From Camellia lanceoleosa (Eukaryota; Streptophyta; Magnoliopsida; Ericales; Theaceae), in assembly GCA_025200525.1 (NCBI GenBank), contig JANUSC010000390.1:124001-188000 (forward strand): a DNA stretch of 64,000 nucleotides. Direction: 5' to 3'. Position 1 is the stretch's first letter. Each line of letters opens with the position of its first letter. Of this stretch, positions 45,861 to 58,100 are shown piece after piece. The position numbers were made by a program, and so were the translations under genes. The notes beneath the pieces were generated by a model. It did no database searches. It was not told the origin of the DNA and saw only the letters and a program-made list of their open reading frames with translations.

Positions 45861-46420
45861 ACGGATATTTACAAAAAAAAAACAAAATGCATGACAAAGC
45901 AGTATGATGTGATCTGCTGGGGAAAATGGCAATGGATGCATGCAACTACAATGCAATATCTACAAATATGCATGACATATGTACTATTCAATGATGCATG
46001 ACACATGCGGTATTTACAATGCATGACATATGCGCGACAATGCAAGTCGCTTGAAATGCATGACAATGCATGATCTTTTCTTAATGCGCGACGACGCGCG
46101 GCTATGAGATGCATGACGATGCATGATGCATGAGAATGCATGAAGATGTATGATCCCGAAATGCGCGACAACACGTGACTTTTGAGACGCATGACAATGC
46201 GACCGAGCGGGTTTAAGGTCTCGCCAGACCGCGCGTGTTTTTGGTCCCGCCGGACTGTGGCGTGTTTTCGGTCCCGCCGGACCCAGGGTGCATGACAATG
46301 CATGTGAGGTGCGCAAAATAGCACGGGCAATGAATGCATGCTAAATGCAATAAGATCTGGCTTGGCGTGTGCGATGGATAATCTCGAAATACGATGCACA
46401 AGATAGTGCGATGCACTAGA
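45861..46420. repeat. Short degenerate GCATGAC / GCGCGAC repeats
   Basis: Dense short words such as TGCATGACAATGCATGA and ATGCGCGACAATGC are repeated irregularly. They are followed by three copies of a GGTCCCGCCGGAC unit (about 46215-46290) separated by CGTGTTTT. A 192-codon frame on the minus strand runs through this but encodes only repeat sequence. No gene. Confidence 0.7.
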
Positions 46421-46669
46421 CAGCGTGATTGCATGCCAAATGCACATGGGGGCAACTTTCGAGTTTTGTAAAAGTCAGAAGGATACGGAAAGGATACACC
46501 TTACACAAATTCGAGTGCCATACACAGAAGACACGGTCCGAGGTCAAAACGGAGGCCGGTTGAGCTTCGGAAGTGCACTGTCTTGCACTGTTTTGAGCAA
46601 TGAAGGCCCTGCACCACACATATAACCCAAACAAGGATGTAGAAGGCTCAAAAACCCCTGTAGGAGACC

Positions 46670-46800
46670 ACCGGATAATCACCGGCCACCAAAATGCATC
46701 ACCGGCTGTCCATCGGCCCTCATACAATTCAATCGGCACAATATATTGCCGATCGGCAAAGAATGTGGCCGACCGGCAAAGTATTCCTGCATCGAGGCAG
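46670..46800. promoter_or_regulatory. GC-rich palindrome cluster upstream of the E3 PMD gene
   Basis: CACCGGCC, CACCGGCTG, CATCGGCCC, CAATCGGCA, the perfect palindrome TTGCCGATCGGCAA (about 46748-46761) and GGCCGACCGGCAAAG follow within 130 bp, about 400-520 bp upstream of the ATG. The same words occur in the E3 LTR at 44055-44190 and 41940-42062. A shared regulatory role is inferred. Confidence 0.55.
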
Positions 46801-47193
46801 TTTTGTCAATTGGCCACGGGTCTTTTAAAATAGGGCTTCTAGCCCTATTTTCTTCACTTCCTCTTGCTCGAAAATCCTTCCCCCTCCCCTCTAGGGCATT
46901 TTCCTCCATTGATTCTCTCATTTTCTTGCATTCTAGCCCCCCGTTTCGTTGTTCGATTCGCGATCTCCTTCGCGTTTCGGACATTTTCAACCGAACGAAA
47001 CTTCGTTTTGGAGTCTCATTTTTTATTTCCGCCACTCGGGGCTTGTTTCCCTCAAGTTTTTCTCGATATCTGTGCTTTTTCCGCACCTCAACTTTTTCGA
47101 CCATTTTCGGCCCTCTCGGGGTTGACTTTTTGTTGACTCTTTATATTCTCGCCCGTTTTTCCCTCTTCCGGCCATTTTCACATTCTCTTCAAG

Positions 47194-50100
47194 ATGGCGA
47201 GCGATCTTCCACTGGGTGGGGCTCCTCCAGAGCTCGAGATGGATCCCGAGGCCGAGCCCTTACCGCTCTACATCTGGCCGTTCGATCCGGAGACCTACAG
47301 GCCAGCAGTTCACGTGATGCTCCCTGATGGACTACGCCAGTTCCGGAGCTTCGAGAGGGGCGTGGCACCCGAGCTACTACTCCGTGAGCCAGAGTCACAC
47401 CTGTCACACAGCGCTTCTGAGGTACATTCTTCCCCCGGTTTTATTTTCCGCAATGTAGAACACTTAAACTGCCATAGTTGACTCTGTACTTTAATTGCTT
47501 AGTTCGAATGTACTGATGCACTGTACACTGTAGTTGATTGTGAATACACTTGCAACTGATAACTGCTTGAATCTGACACGCGCACACACACTACACTAGC
47601 CCTGAATTGCTCAAACACATTGCGTACACTGTATTTCACTACATACACACTGGCACCCGATATCTACTTGAATTCTGAAAAACATGCACACATGCTGTAT
47701 CTGTACTGAACCACTCAAACATGCTGACACATCACACGTCGTAGTTCACTGTAAGTACACCGGCACCCGATGTTTGTTTGAATCTAAAAAACGTGCACAC
47801 ATGTTACATCTGTATTGAATCGTTCAACACACTGACATATCATATGCTGTAGTTCTCTGCTAGCACACTGACACCCAATGCCGGCTTTACATTTGAAAAC
47901 GCGCACACACATACTATATCTGTATGCTTCTCAAAACTGCATCTTGAATATTGCTTCACAATTGTTGTTTTTGATTACAGGGGGACTCCCATACCATCCG
48001 CGGGTATGGGAATGTCGTTACTGAGACTAATCTGTGAGTTGCAGATGTGGTCCGCCACATCGTCGACGAGGCAGGTTTCGGCATCTTTTGTAGGGGGCTT
48101 TCCCAGCTTACCACCTGCAGGCCCTTGCTTGCTGCTTTAGTGGAGAGGTGGTGGGATACCACCAACTCCTTTCACTTCTCCGTCGCAAGGGACATGACAA
48201 TGACTCCTTATGATTTCTCGATGCTTACTAGCATCGGGGTAGGGGGTGATCCGATCCCCTTCGACACCAATATGCATGAGTGGGATGCCGCCCAGCTATA
48301 CCTGCTCGGCACTCAGCCTCCCCTCGCTCGAGCAGGGTTTGTGAGGTACTCATGGTTCGAAAGCCACTTCCAGATTCAGCCAGCTTTGGTGGAGGAGGTG
48401 CAGATGATCCCAGAGGAGGTGGATCAGTATGCGCAGGGCTTCATCATGTTTTTGCTCGGGACGACCCTTTTTGCCAACCAGGCTAACACCGTGCCTCTTT
48501 GCTTGTTGAGCGCACTGGTGGATGCCAGGCGGATCCGCCGCTACGACTGGGGTGGCACAAGCTTGGCCACTTTATATGGTTACATGAGCTCTTCTTCCCG
48601 CCTCAGCGGACAGCTTCTTGGCGGATACTGGCGAGCTTGGGAGGTACATCTTCTTCCCCTTTTACATTTCTGCTTTATATTTTATGTATTTTCTGCCTTT
48701 GCACACACCACGGTGCCTCTTCGACTATATCTGCATCGCTGCACACACATATACTACCTTTTACTTGTTGTACCCACACTATACACTTTGCACAATACAC
48801 TGCACAACACACGGCTCTGCCATTTCTGCCTTCTTCTATATTCTACTTTATCTGATAGTCATACTGATATCTGTTCTGCAGTTGTGGGTCTACACCTACT
48901 TTCCCAGGCTTGCCCCAGTACCCGATGTGGAGATCCCGATTGACATCCCCTTTTCTCATCGCTTTGACATGCGGTGTGTGCGGAGACCCCGGGAGTCTTT
49001 CATCTTCTTCCGCCGCTACTTCGACACCATCACCGCCGTGGAGTTATGTTCAACTGTAGAGTTTGCTTAAGCTTCGCATAGCACTGTATTTTTGATGATA
49101 AACATATAACAAACTGCACATTTACCCACAGATCACCTGGCAGCCTTGGGCTCCGTTCTTGCGTAGTGAGGATCACTATGAAGTCTTGAGAGACCCGTCT
49201 CGGATTGTTGGAGGGCCCGGTCTGTCGGGCTTGGTACTGGGGCGCTTCTTCGTCGGACCACAGGTTTCTTGGAAGCGAGATAGTTCAGTCCGCCTCCTAC
49301 ACATATGAGGCATACAGAGAGGCTTTCTCTCGCGCACCTGAGAGAGTATACCGTTGGCTGGGGTGCGGAGCGTCACAGAGACGAGGGTGACTATGCCGAG
49401 TACGTCCGGACCTACATCATACGACCCTTGGGCGGTGGTCGCCGAGCTGAAAGGGAGAGGCCAGCAGCGTCGGCAGCTAAAGCGGGAGCATCGAGGAGGG
49501 CTCGAGTCCGTAGCAGGGGCGGAGTTCAGAGAGGGCGGGGGACCGGCTGGCCTGCTCTACCCACTTCAGACATCTGAGAGGCGGTGGGCCGACCTACCAA
49601 ATCCCCTTTGCTCCTCCCCCGGCTGATCACGAGTTGGTCGGTGTCCCTGACTTGCCTCCGGTATGTATTACTTCATTTCACATCTTGTACTATTATTTCA
49701 TTTCAGTTTATTTGATATTCTGCAGAATACTGATGCATCTGATACTTTTGCAGGCGTCCTCCGAGTACACCCGGCAGTCTCTAGAGCTGAATGCCTCCAT
49801 GGTGGAGATGCTACAGCGGACCTTCGACCTTCTGGCCCTCTACAGTATTCTGGTATGTTCTTCTGACCGCAGTCTCAAACCGTACATAAACTGATTCGCA
49901 TAATCTGATGCACGACACAACACTGGATACCCAGCCCTCTCGGCACCTGATACACTGTACTCATACACCGCATTCTACACTGATACACTGCTCACGGTGT
50001 TCACACACTATATTCATACACTGTATTCATAGCGATACCTTTGCCACACCTGCTTGTCATACTCAGATTCTCGCGATACACTGCTCACGGCGTTCACACA

Positions 50101-50566
50101 TTGTACTCATACACTGTATTCTGTACTGATTCACTGCTCACGGCGTACTGATGCATTTGCCTTTTATGCTTTTCAGCCTCCTTTCCAGATCCCTCCGGTG
50201 GGTGGTGCTCCAACTAGGCCCTCTATTCCTGCTCGAGGAGGGCGTGGAGATACTGGACATCCCCGTGCTAGGGCGAGGCGTGCTCATGTCGGGAGTAGCT
50301 CTCGGGCACCCATTCCTGATGATGAGGATGATGAGTCCGAGTCCGAGTCCGAGGCAAAGGCAGAGGCAGAGGCGGCGGGTCATCGAGGAGGAGGCCGAGA
50401 GGCAGTTGCACTCGAGTTCGAGATGATGGTGCCGATGCGATGCACTGGACCTTTGTCGGGAAGAGGCGAGATAGATCCCCGGGCCGAGACTCTTGATGAT
50501 GACCTAGACTTTTCTTTGCTTTTCTTCTCTTTTTGTACTTTTCTTTTCTTCTTTTTTTGTTGGTAG
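47194..50566 (+). pseudogene. Antisense plant mobile domain (PMD) gene of E3, six exons, nearly intact
   Basis: Antisense to E3. The ATG at 47194 has a strong plant context (AAGATGGCG). Exons inferred from GT-AG borders and the E1 copy: 47194-47421, 47981-48643, 48882-49043, 49132-49660, 49754-49852 and 50177-50566. Exons 1, 2, 3 and 5 are whole codons, so introns are phase 0. Exon 2 holds the PMD core: ALVERWWDTTNSFHF, TPYDFSMLTSIGVGGDPI, FIMFLLGTTLFANQ, YDWGGTSLATLYGYM. Exon 3 reads LWVYTYFPRLAPVP and FIFFRRYFDT. The last exon is R/G-rich (ARGGRGDTGHPRARARRAHV) then acidic (DDEDDESESESE), ending at TAG 50564. Defects: TGA at 48035 where Trp is likely, a lost donor after 49043 (TT for GT) and a frameshift in exon 4 near 49230. 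PMD is found in MAIN/MAIL1-type silencing factors; function here is unknown. Confidence 0.78.
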
Positions 50567-52200
50567 CCCCGATTATCTTGTACGCCATGGTAAGTTTTAT
50601 TTTCTTCAAAACTATGTACTTGAAAAAGGTGATGAAATGAAACAAGCCCCTTTTTGTCTAAAAAGTGTTATATCTGTACATTTCATACTTTGCTTGCATT
50701 GCATCATCTTTGCATCACATCACAATGGGATTGATTTGTTGTCTAAAATTAAATATTTGCATTGTAGTAACGGGTAATGAACCGATTAATAGCAAACCAC
50801 TCCTATAACCTTGCTCGCCTGAACACCTGACCCATACTCTGGCTGAGAATTAGTCTCATCTGATCACAACACAATACTTGGTTTATTGCACAAAGAAACC
50901 ACGACCAAAAGACACAATCGACAAAGGCCGGACTACGAAGGTGAAACCGGCTGAAATTGAAGCATATTCGGATGCTCCAAATTTTCCTTTTCTTCTTTTA
51001 GCCGCTAAATGTAGAGAATGGCACACTCGAGCATAAGCGATTTTTTGAAATTGAGAAGGTTTTCCAAAACCGGTGCTCGAGCACCTGGTGAACCACAATG
51101 AGAAAGACTCAAACAAAAGGTACACGACCCAAACACAACGAGACATGCCCGGAAAAGACTCAAGACAAGGATTGCGACAAAACAAAGTGAAAGACACGAC
51201 TCATGGACGCGTTTACAAGAATGAGAGACCTCAAATCACGAGGAGCCAGTTTCCCCGGGTTTTGTTCCCATCCTTTCTGATTTGTGATTCTCACATCGCT
51301 CGGCCCTCAAGCTCGGTTTTTCTCTCAAAACCCTCTTGCTCACTTCTCTCTCCACTTACACCTCTCTATTCTTTATTCTCTCATTTTTCATCCCTCCCCA
51401 GGGTGATTGATGGACGAATAGGAAGTTGCGGGTTCGTGCCCAACACCGTTAACTCACGGCTATTTCTTCCGGTAGATAGAGTGCCCTTCTGGCAAGTATG
51501 TTGACGGTGGGGAAAAGACAGAAAACCTGACTCAATTGCACCCCTAGTTTGTTACTTTGACCATTTTTTTGTTTTCTTCCTAAAACAGTTTTGACCAAAA
51601 TGCGAGTCGGATTAACATACTTGTTCGACTTTTGATTTGAAAATCATACAAGTCAGGCTGTGAGCACTGAAAATTTTCCCTTTTGGGTCCAAGAAGATGG
51701 TCCGGTTTTTCGAAAATGAAATAGTTTTCGAGAAAATAGTCAACTTCAGTAAAAATTTTCAAAAACTATTTTTTGCAAATAGTCAATGCTCAACAAGCAC
51801 GGAGCTTACCCTCGAGATGCACAACCTCGGATTGGAGGCAATGGAAAATTGGCTCTTGCTTGGAAGGACTGCATGGCAACGGAAAGTTGCCCCTGGTTTG
51901 GATGACAACTTGCGGCAACGGAAAGTTGCCCCTTGTCTGGATGGTGCCAGCATCTTGTAAAAGCTGTCGCATTAATGATTGATCACACCGAGCTCTCGAA
52001 GCGGAGAGGGCGGGGGACAGTCTAACCAATATATGGACATAATCACCTTGAAAGTGTTGGTGATTGGACTTGAGGATGAAGTTGCCTATGTAATCCCGGT
52101 TGTCTGGCAGACTATCGGAGTTAGAGGAGGCAAGGATGATCAAAACCATTACATGGTGTTATGGGCGTGAAAGCGTTGGTGGACTTCAAGATGAAGTTGC
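50567..52200 (-). other. E3 post-integrase segment, diverged
   Basis: Diverged counterpart of the 2-kb segment 14732-16808. The matching parts are 'aatagcaaaccact' (about 50788) and the intron-like block 'gattctcacatc...tacacctctctattctt' (51283-51370), and GATTGATGGACGAATAGGAA resembles the exon start at 15867. The second antisense gene is otherwise unreadable. CGGAAAGTTGCCCCTKGTYTGGATG is duplicated at 51880-51945 (unit about 40 bp). No intact gene. Confidence 0.6.
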
Positions 52201-52500
52201 CTCGTATCCCAAACATGGGAATCAAGCCTTCGTAGTTCGGTTAAGAGTACACTCGGGTATTTTAACCTTCACTTTTTAGGCTCTAACTTTTGCCAAAGGC
52301 GCTGTTGTAGGTTTTCGACCTTGAGCTTCTTTTCTTCTTTCTTTTTTATATTTTTTCTTTTTCTTTTTCTTTTTTTTTTTTTTGTTCTTTTCTTTGATTT
52401 TCTTTTTTTACATTTTTTCATTCTTTTCTTTTTCTTGCTCTAACTTTTGCACAGGTGCCCTTAGGGTTTTGGCCAAATGAGCCTCTTAAAGGGTAAAAGT
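52201..52500 (-). repeat. E3 tail: paired GCTCTAACTTTTGC repeats around a poly-T tract
   Basis: GCTCTAACTTTTGCC at about 52281 and GCTCTAACTTTTGCA at about 52438 bracket a T-rich tract (52325-52435). This is the minus-strand equivalent of the E2 A-rich tail (40360-40520). Confidence 0.75.
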
Positions 52501-52599
52501 GTAGCATAGTCCATGCCAAATGGTTTTGAGATCCTGAAGTCATCTGAGTCCAGGAGAATGGCTGTTGTACTGATTTGTAGAAGGATCCATCACGGTCGC

Positions 52600-53115
52600 T
52601 TCATGAGCCTCTGCCGATGAGATCTAATCTTCTTGATCTGAATTTGGTACCTCTTGCTCGAGGGTTGCTTCAAATCGGGCCGCCCAGGCCTTTCATGGCA
52701 GTTAACTGTTGAGCGTTTTGAATGGATTCGAGGTTGAAGCAGATAGGTTGAATCTCGAGGTGAGGCGATCCTAGGCGCACAATCTCAAGAGCAATTCCAC
52801 AAGTCTTCACAGGACCATAAAACATTTTGTTTCTTGAAAGTTTTAAGAAAGTGACAAATCGCTCATGAAGATAGTATGAAACCAGTCTGGATCAAGCCAG
52901 GGTCCTTCTCAGTACTCACGCTGACAAGCATGATTTCATTCATAAAAAGGCTTAGCATGCCTATCTTTCTCTCAAAATGATCAAGATTTTGCAAAACCCG
53001 AGGAATTCCTTCCTCTTCGTTATTCCCACCGCAGTGCTCAAAAAGGGGTTTTGAAAAAAACTTAGGTCATTACAATGATGTTCAAGGCACAAGAAAGTAG
53101 ATAGAATGTCTTGCC
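52600..53115 (-). pseudogene. E3 truncated pol
   Basis: On the minus strand the linker and RT-start sequence of E2 (39590-40050) is repeated: a 'cttaggtcattacaatg' block (complement of the TGCATTGACCTAAG region), 'gaggaattccttcctcttcg' (NEEEGIPR coding), then 'gatcaagccagggtcc' (DPGLIQ coding) and 'gtcctaggcgcacaatctc' (EIVxPR). It ends at the same junction as E2, followed by GGCCTGGGCGGCCCGATTTGAAGC-like sequence also in E2 (40012-40050). No catalytic pol domain remains. Confidence 0.7.
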
Positions 53116-53526
53116 GTTCCATTATCGCTCTGGCACAACTAACTCACTGAAAGCAAGCATGAAAATGAGATAGCCGCAATTTGTTTCATTGATTTGTTGG
53201 TATAAGCGGCCCCTCAGAGAGACTCAAAAACCAAAAGCGGGTAATTACAACACAAAAGCGGTGTTGAGGCAACAACCTCGGAATCACCGGCATTCTATAC
53301 AAAAGGGGGTTGACTCGCTATAACAAAGACAGAACCCGTAAGCAAAAGGACTCAAGACAATGAGGCAGACTCAAAACAAAACAAAAATGACTCGACACCC
53401 AAGCGGAATTTACAAAATTAGTATTCAGATGCCCAAAAATGCGTGCGACGCCACATCCAAAATGCACCGAACACCATGGCGGTTCACCCTCCGATTACAT
53501 ACTTCATGATATCTGTGTCCTCAAAA

Positions 53527-54018
53527 TCAATAAGCGGGTAATGCGGACTTGGCGGAGGTGGGTGGGAGGATAACCTCGTTGTCAATCAAATCCTGCACCT
53601 CATGATAGAGGCGGAAGCAATTATCGGTAGCATGACCGGTTTGCTGGTGGTACGCACAGTACAAAGCAGCATCATACGTAGAAGGGAGATTCTTCAGGAG
53701 GGGCCGAGGCTCCAAGGGTTTAAGGTGTCCCCTCTCAGCAAGGATCTGGAGTGCCTTAGACAACGGCATGTAGAGAGCATGGAAGACCCTGCACCCTCGG
53801 GGCAGGTACTTTGAAGGTTGAGCACTCTTGCTAGACGCACTAGCGAAAGGGTCGGCCGGCGCGGCCTTGGATTTCTGATCCTTCTCGGGTGCAGGGTTGG
53901 GAATGGAAGGAACTGTTCTAGCATGACGGGGCCTATCCCGGTTTTCTGACTGATTTGAACTACCCTCAGGTGGAGTGGGGAAAGCATCCTCCTGACTTTG
54001 TCTAGCTACAGATATCAT
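53527..54018 (-). pseudogene. E3 gag C-terminal fragment with zinc-knuckle-like motif
   Basis: Open for 163 codons: MISVARQSQEDAFPTPPEGS, RHARTVPSIPNPAPEKDQKS, then LYMPLSKALQILAERGHLKP and LYCAYHQQTGHATDNC (about 53615-53660), RLYHEVQDLIDNEVILPP. The Cys-His-His-Cys motif is intact. This matches the second gag module of E2 (38866-39173). The gag N-terminal core (MPHIDRF..., LFSDVLRPMG) is not found upstream. Only a short MIGDLKRSMEDLAYEM helix near 54300 can be read, equivalent to E2 SELKRMIEDLQR. E3 gag is therefore heavily shortened. Confidence 0.75.
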
Positions 54019-55184
54019 TGCTTGTTCATCCCATGACTTTCAAAGCCTCGGCGCCCTTACATTTGTTCACTAAGATCGGCATCTGCCTTCACTTTGTCTT
54101 TTCCTCTGGCCTCAGCTTGATCGAGGGTTTGGGTTGATCTTGATACGTCATTTCCATAGTTGGAGGCCATCTCCGGTTGGCTAAGTTCAATCACAATCCG
54201 TCCCAATAGCGGGGGCTCCTGGGGTACAAAACTCCGGCATATAGATGCAATAGGAGGTGGGCTGACATTTCGTAGGCGAGATCCTCCATAGACCTCTTGA
54301 GATCACCTATCATCCCCATTAGTTCAAATGTAGTAGGCTCATGAGCACGATATAACCTGAGGGCCAGGGGGTCGTAGCAGGCGACACAGGTGGATGTGGC
54401 ATATCAATATTGGTCTTACTTTGCAGAGTGATGCCTTGATCTAATCATTTGTCATAACCACGATCTCTTCGAATTCTGCGTGATCATAAGTCTGCCTCGA
54501 CAAGGGAACACTAGCTAATACATGCGGTATCCGGCCGAAAGAGACAACAAGCAGCATTTCAGCCCAAATGGATCAAACACGGATGTAGTTGAACAACTGT
54601 ACTCTACTGCTGATCACTGTTCCCCAAAAATCACTGTCCCAAAACACTAAATCAGATACCTGCAGATATAACCGGTTCTCACAAATACTGATACTAGTGC
54701 CCTCAGGCCTGATACTCAAACTTGCAAACTGATATGTGCGTTCCTGTAGAGATACACTCTAAAAGCACATAGCAAATAAATGAGAGCTAATACACCCCTA
54801 TGTTGGGGTAGGGTTTTCCTGTCCTATTTTGTCAGGAACTAGGGTTTCATTACGCACGCAGCGGTTTCAAACAACCTAACATCGGGTAAGCAACCTGTCC
54901 TAGTTTGGAATGGTCACTATGGATTCCGAATATGCACTAGGTCGAATGGTCGAAAGGGTGCCCATAAAACGAGTTTGTGTTCCCATCTTGGTGGAGCCAT
55001 AACCCGGTCGACCTTATGGCATGCTTTGACAATGTCAAGCCTCCAGTGACGCTCGGGGAATAGCAGATGGCCAACCACGGTGTCCTAAAGCGAACCAATG
55101 CACATGCAATACAAAGTCACATAAATGAAATCAAAAGCGAGGATATAACGAGTTGAGTCAAGCTTTATAAAATCCCAGTCGAAG
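54019..55184 (-). other. E3 leader and gag 5' remnant
   Basis: On the minus strand this matches the E2 leader (36043-36700), including 'acacccctatgttggggtagggtttt' near 54795 and 'gtggagccataacccggtcgacc' near 54991. The PBS region at 55165-55184 reads CTTCGACTGGGATTTT where E2 has TTTCTGGCGACTCCACTAGG, so the tRNA-Arg site is not recognisable as written. Confidence 0.65.
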
Positions 55185-58100
55185 CGTAACAAGCCGCAAG
55201 GGACCCCGCGCTTCTGCGCTCTGATTCGGACTTCGATTTTGTTTGCGGTTCATCTGAACCAAAGAGTCCAAATCTGGAAAATCGTTTTGAGAAAAGCAGT
55301 TTTTTGAAAAAGTGCAAACATGGTACTTTGCGGAATCTGATCGCCACCTAAATATTTTTTAATAGGAAATCTAGGAAACCACGACTCGGTGCCAAAAGGC
55401 CGCGTGTAAAATCATCACCAAAGTTGCCTCGGCTCGGGGAGCTTGGAGTGCGATTGGGGAAGGTCGACTATGAGCACCCCTCTGCGCCGGTCCGAAGACC
55501 GGCCTCTACTAACCGTGATATTTGATTTTGAAAGCGTTATGTGTTCTTATTAGGTTATTAGCCTAGAATTACTATGTTATGCGCCTGACAAACAAGTATA
55601 GACTAGATTGCCTAATTTGGAAATAAGCATTGCATATCCGTTTGTCTTAAAAACACTTTGGAATTTGCTACTACTTAAGTGAGGCTAAAATCACATTTCA
55701 ACGAGTTTTTCCAACTCGAGACAATCCAACCTTCACCCACGAGCAATCAAGCAGTTTATCTCACATAAGCAATTGAGTCGCATAGTAAGCATCTTTGTTA
55801 TGTTAACACTCACACGCATGCGGTACGCTAAAGCATGAAAATACTTACATCGTACTCTGTGCCAAAACAATAAACTAGTTAGCAAACATGCATGGTCCTA
55901 GTTCATGTTAAATTTGACTAATGCAACACATATAGGATGCAATTAGAGTAGGCTCGGCTCACCTAATCATGGCATGTGAAATGCGATCAATTGATGCATG
56001 TATTCAAGTTAGATTTGAAATACCAATGCAGTTAGCGTGATGCGCCGAGCCCGGTGCATGTAAGACAAATGTATGGATGCACGCATGCAGTCATACTGTA
56101 TGCTAATTTAAACATGCCCTAATCTACCATTATAAGCGGGTAAATAAAAGGGAAGAAAGAAGTGGGGATTGGAGGACATGCACACACACGCACCCACACT
56201 TATTACAGATTTTCCCTACTTGGGAGGAACAAAAAGAATATCTGAGACTAATTAACCTCTGAGGCTAATTAAAATATTACGATCCATCTAATTAGTTAAG
56301 CAAATTAACTAATTTAGAAAACAGATAAAGCGCCTCGGGAAGAGCCCAATGCAATGCATGCTCGGTCTTGCTCGGAAGTACAACGCCATCGCATAGCTGC
56401 CTCTGTTTTCCTGCTATACTCCTTCAGGCCAAAACCTCGGGGTTGCCTCTCAAGCCTTGTGCGATTACCACGGTAGGAGAATGGCCATCGGCGTAGGAGG
56501 TGTTCGTCGGCTGAGAATGAATCCATCGGCCACCAATTGTTTGCCGGTCGGCACTCTGTGCAGTCGATCGGCAAAAAGTTCTGAGAACTTTGTTTGTGAT
56601 GGCGAGGACGAGCTTTGCATGGCACTGCTATTCAAACCATGTATGCACCTACCATGTCCCTTATCATGCTAGTGACTCAAAGGGTCATGCTCCATTCTCG
56701 GACCATCAATCGCGCATTTCCATACATGATGGCCCAAGACACCAAGTTGTGCATGTTGATTTCAAATGTAAAGCAAACCAATAAACAAAGGCCCAATTCT
56801 TATCACTAGATCAAGGAACAAGGCATGCATGCTAGATGGAGTGCAACCTAAGCATATCAACTAGCATGCAACATGAGCATACAAGGTATACATGCAAGCA
56901 TGCAAACAAACATGCAAGGTAAGCATGCAAGCAAGCATAGGATGGACTTAAACATGATTTAGGCAGCTCTAATTAGGCCCAAAACAGTGGCCAAAGTGCT
57001 ATGAAATGAGGACTAAACACACATACACACATGCACATGTTAAAGGGCTAACACTCAAGCACAAAAGGGCAACTCTCAAGCACACTTGAAAGAGGCGTAA
57101 CATGGACTAATGGCATGCAAGATAAGCTCTGAAAATCATGTACAAAAGGTGCTAAGCCAATTAAACAAGATAAACAAGGCATGCAAACAAAGCCAAAAAC
57201 CCAAGACAAGCCAATAGGCTTAAACCAAGGCTAAGAGGACTTAAAACAAGTCTAAGGTAGGCCTAGACAACACCTAAGGGACACCTAGATGGCATCTAAG
57301 TGGCTCAAATTCAAAGGGTATGGACAATGGCCAAAACATGGAGCATGCAAGGCAAGCTTTCAAAGCTTCAAAGAGGCATCCAAGGCAAGCATACAAGCAT
57401 GTTAAAGGGACTGAAATAACTTGGTAAATGGTCCCAACCCACTAAATTAAGGCAAGGATGCATGCTATACATTCACACACTTAAGGCCAACAAACCAAAA
57501 ATGCAAAGGGGCTATACTAAGCATGCCAAAGTCGACCCAAACAACTAAGGACAGACCTCAAACATAGCAAAATAAGCACAAAAGCTTCACAAAGCCAAGC
57601 CTAAAACATGCTAGAACAATGGTTTACAACCTAAGGCATGTTAAGGCAACAAAATGGCATTACAAGGCATGTATGCTAAGCAAGCATGGTGTACCAAAAC
57701 CAACATACAACAATGCTATTTCATGGAAAAATAAGCATAAATAATAGCCAAGGCATGGTCAACATGAGGCTTAGCTAGGTGCTCATTAAAGAGGCAAAAA
57801 TGGCCCTTTTTAAGGACAATAAGGAGAGGGGGTGGCCCTCTCCTTCTTGGGACTTCAAGGCACCATCCTTACCACTGAAATCCCTCAAGATTTCAGTGGT
57901 GAGAAAACAAACACCAAAGTCCCAGAGCTCACTCAAAATAGCACAAAATGGAGCCCCTCAAGGCTTAAGAGGGGTCAAACACCTCCAAACCACAAAACAC
58001 TCTAAACAAACTATTTAGAGGGCCCAAAAACAGAACTTTTTTATATTATACACTAAGCTCAAAAACAGTTCTAAGATAGGCAAAAATGGTATGCAAGAAT

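Noticed and set aside
45869..46447. 192-codon minus-strand frame
   Set aside because: It runs through GCATGAC/GCGCGAC repeats and GGTCCCGCC repeats, with His/Met/Ala-biased product and no recognisable domain.
46746..47327. 193-codon plus-strand frame overlapping the PMD gene start
   Set aside because: It covers the promoter and leader and overlaps exon 1 in another frame; the MASDLPLGG start is supported by the E1 copy instead.
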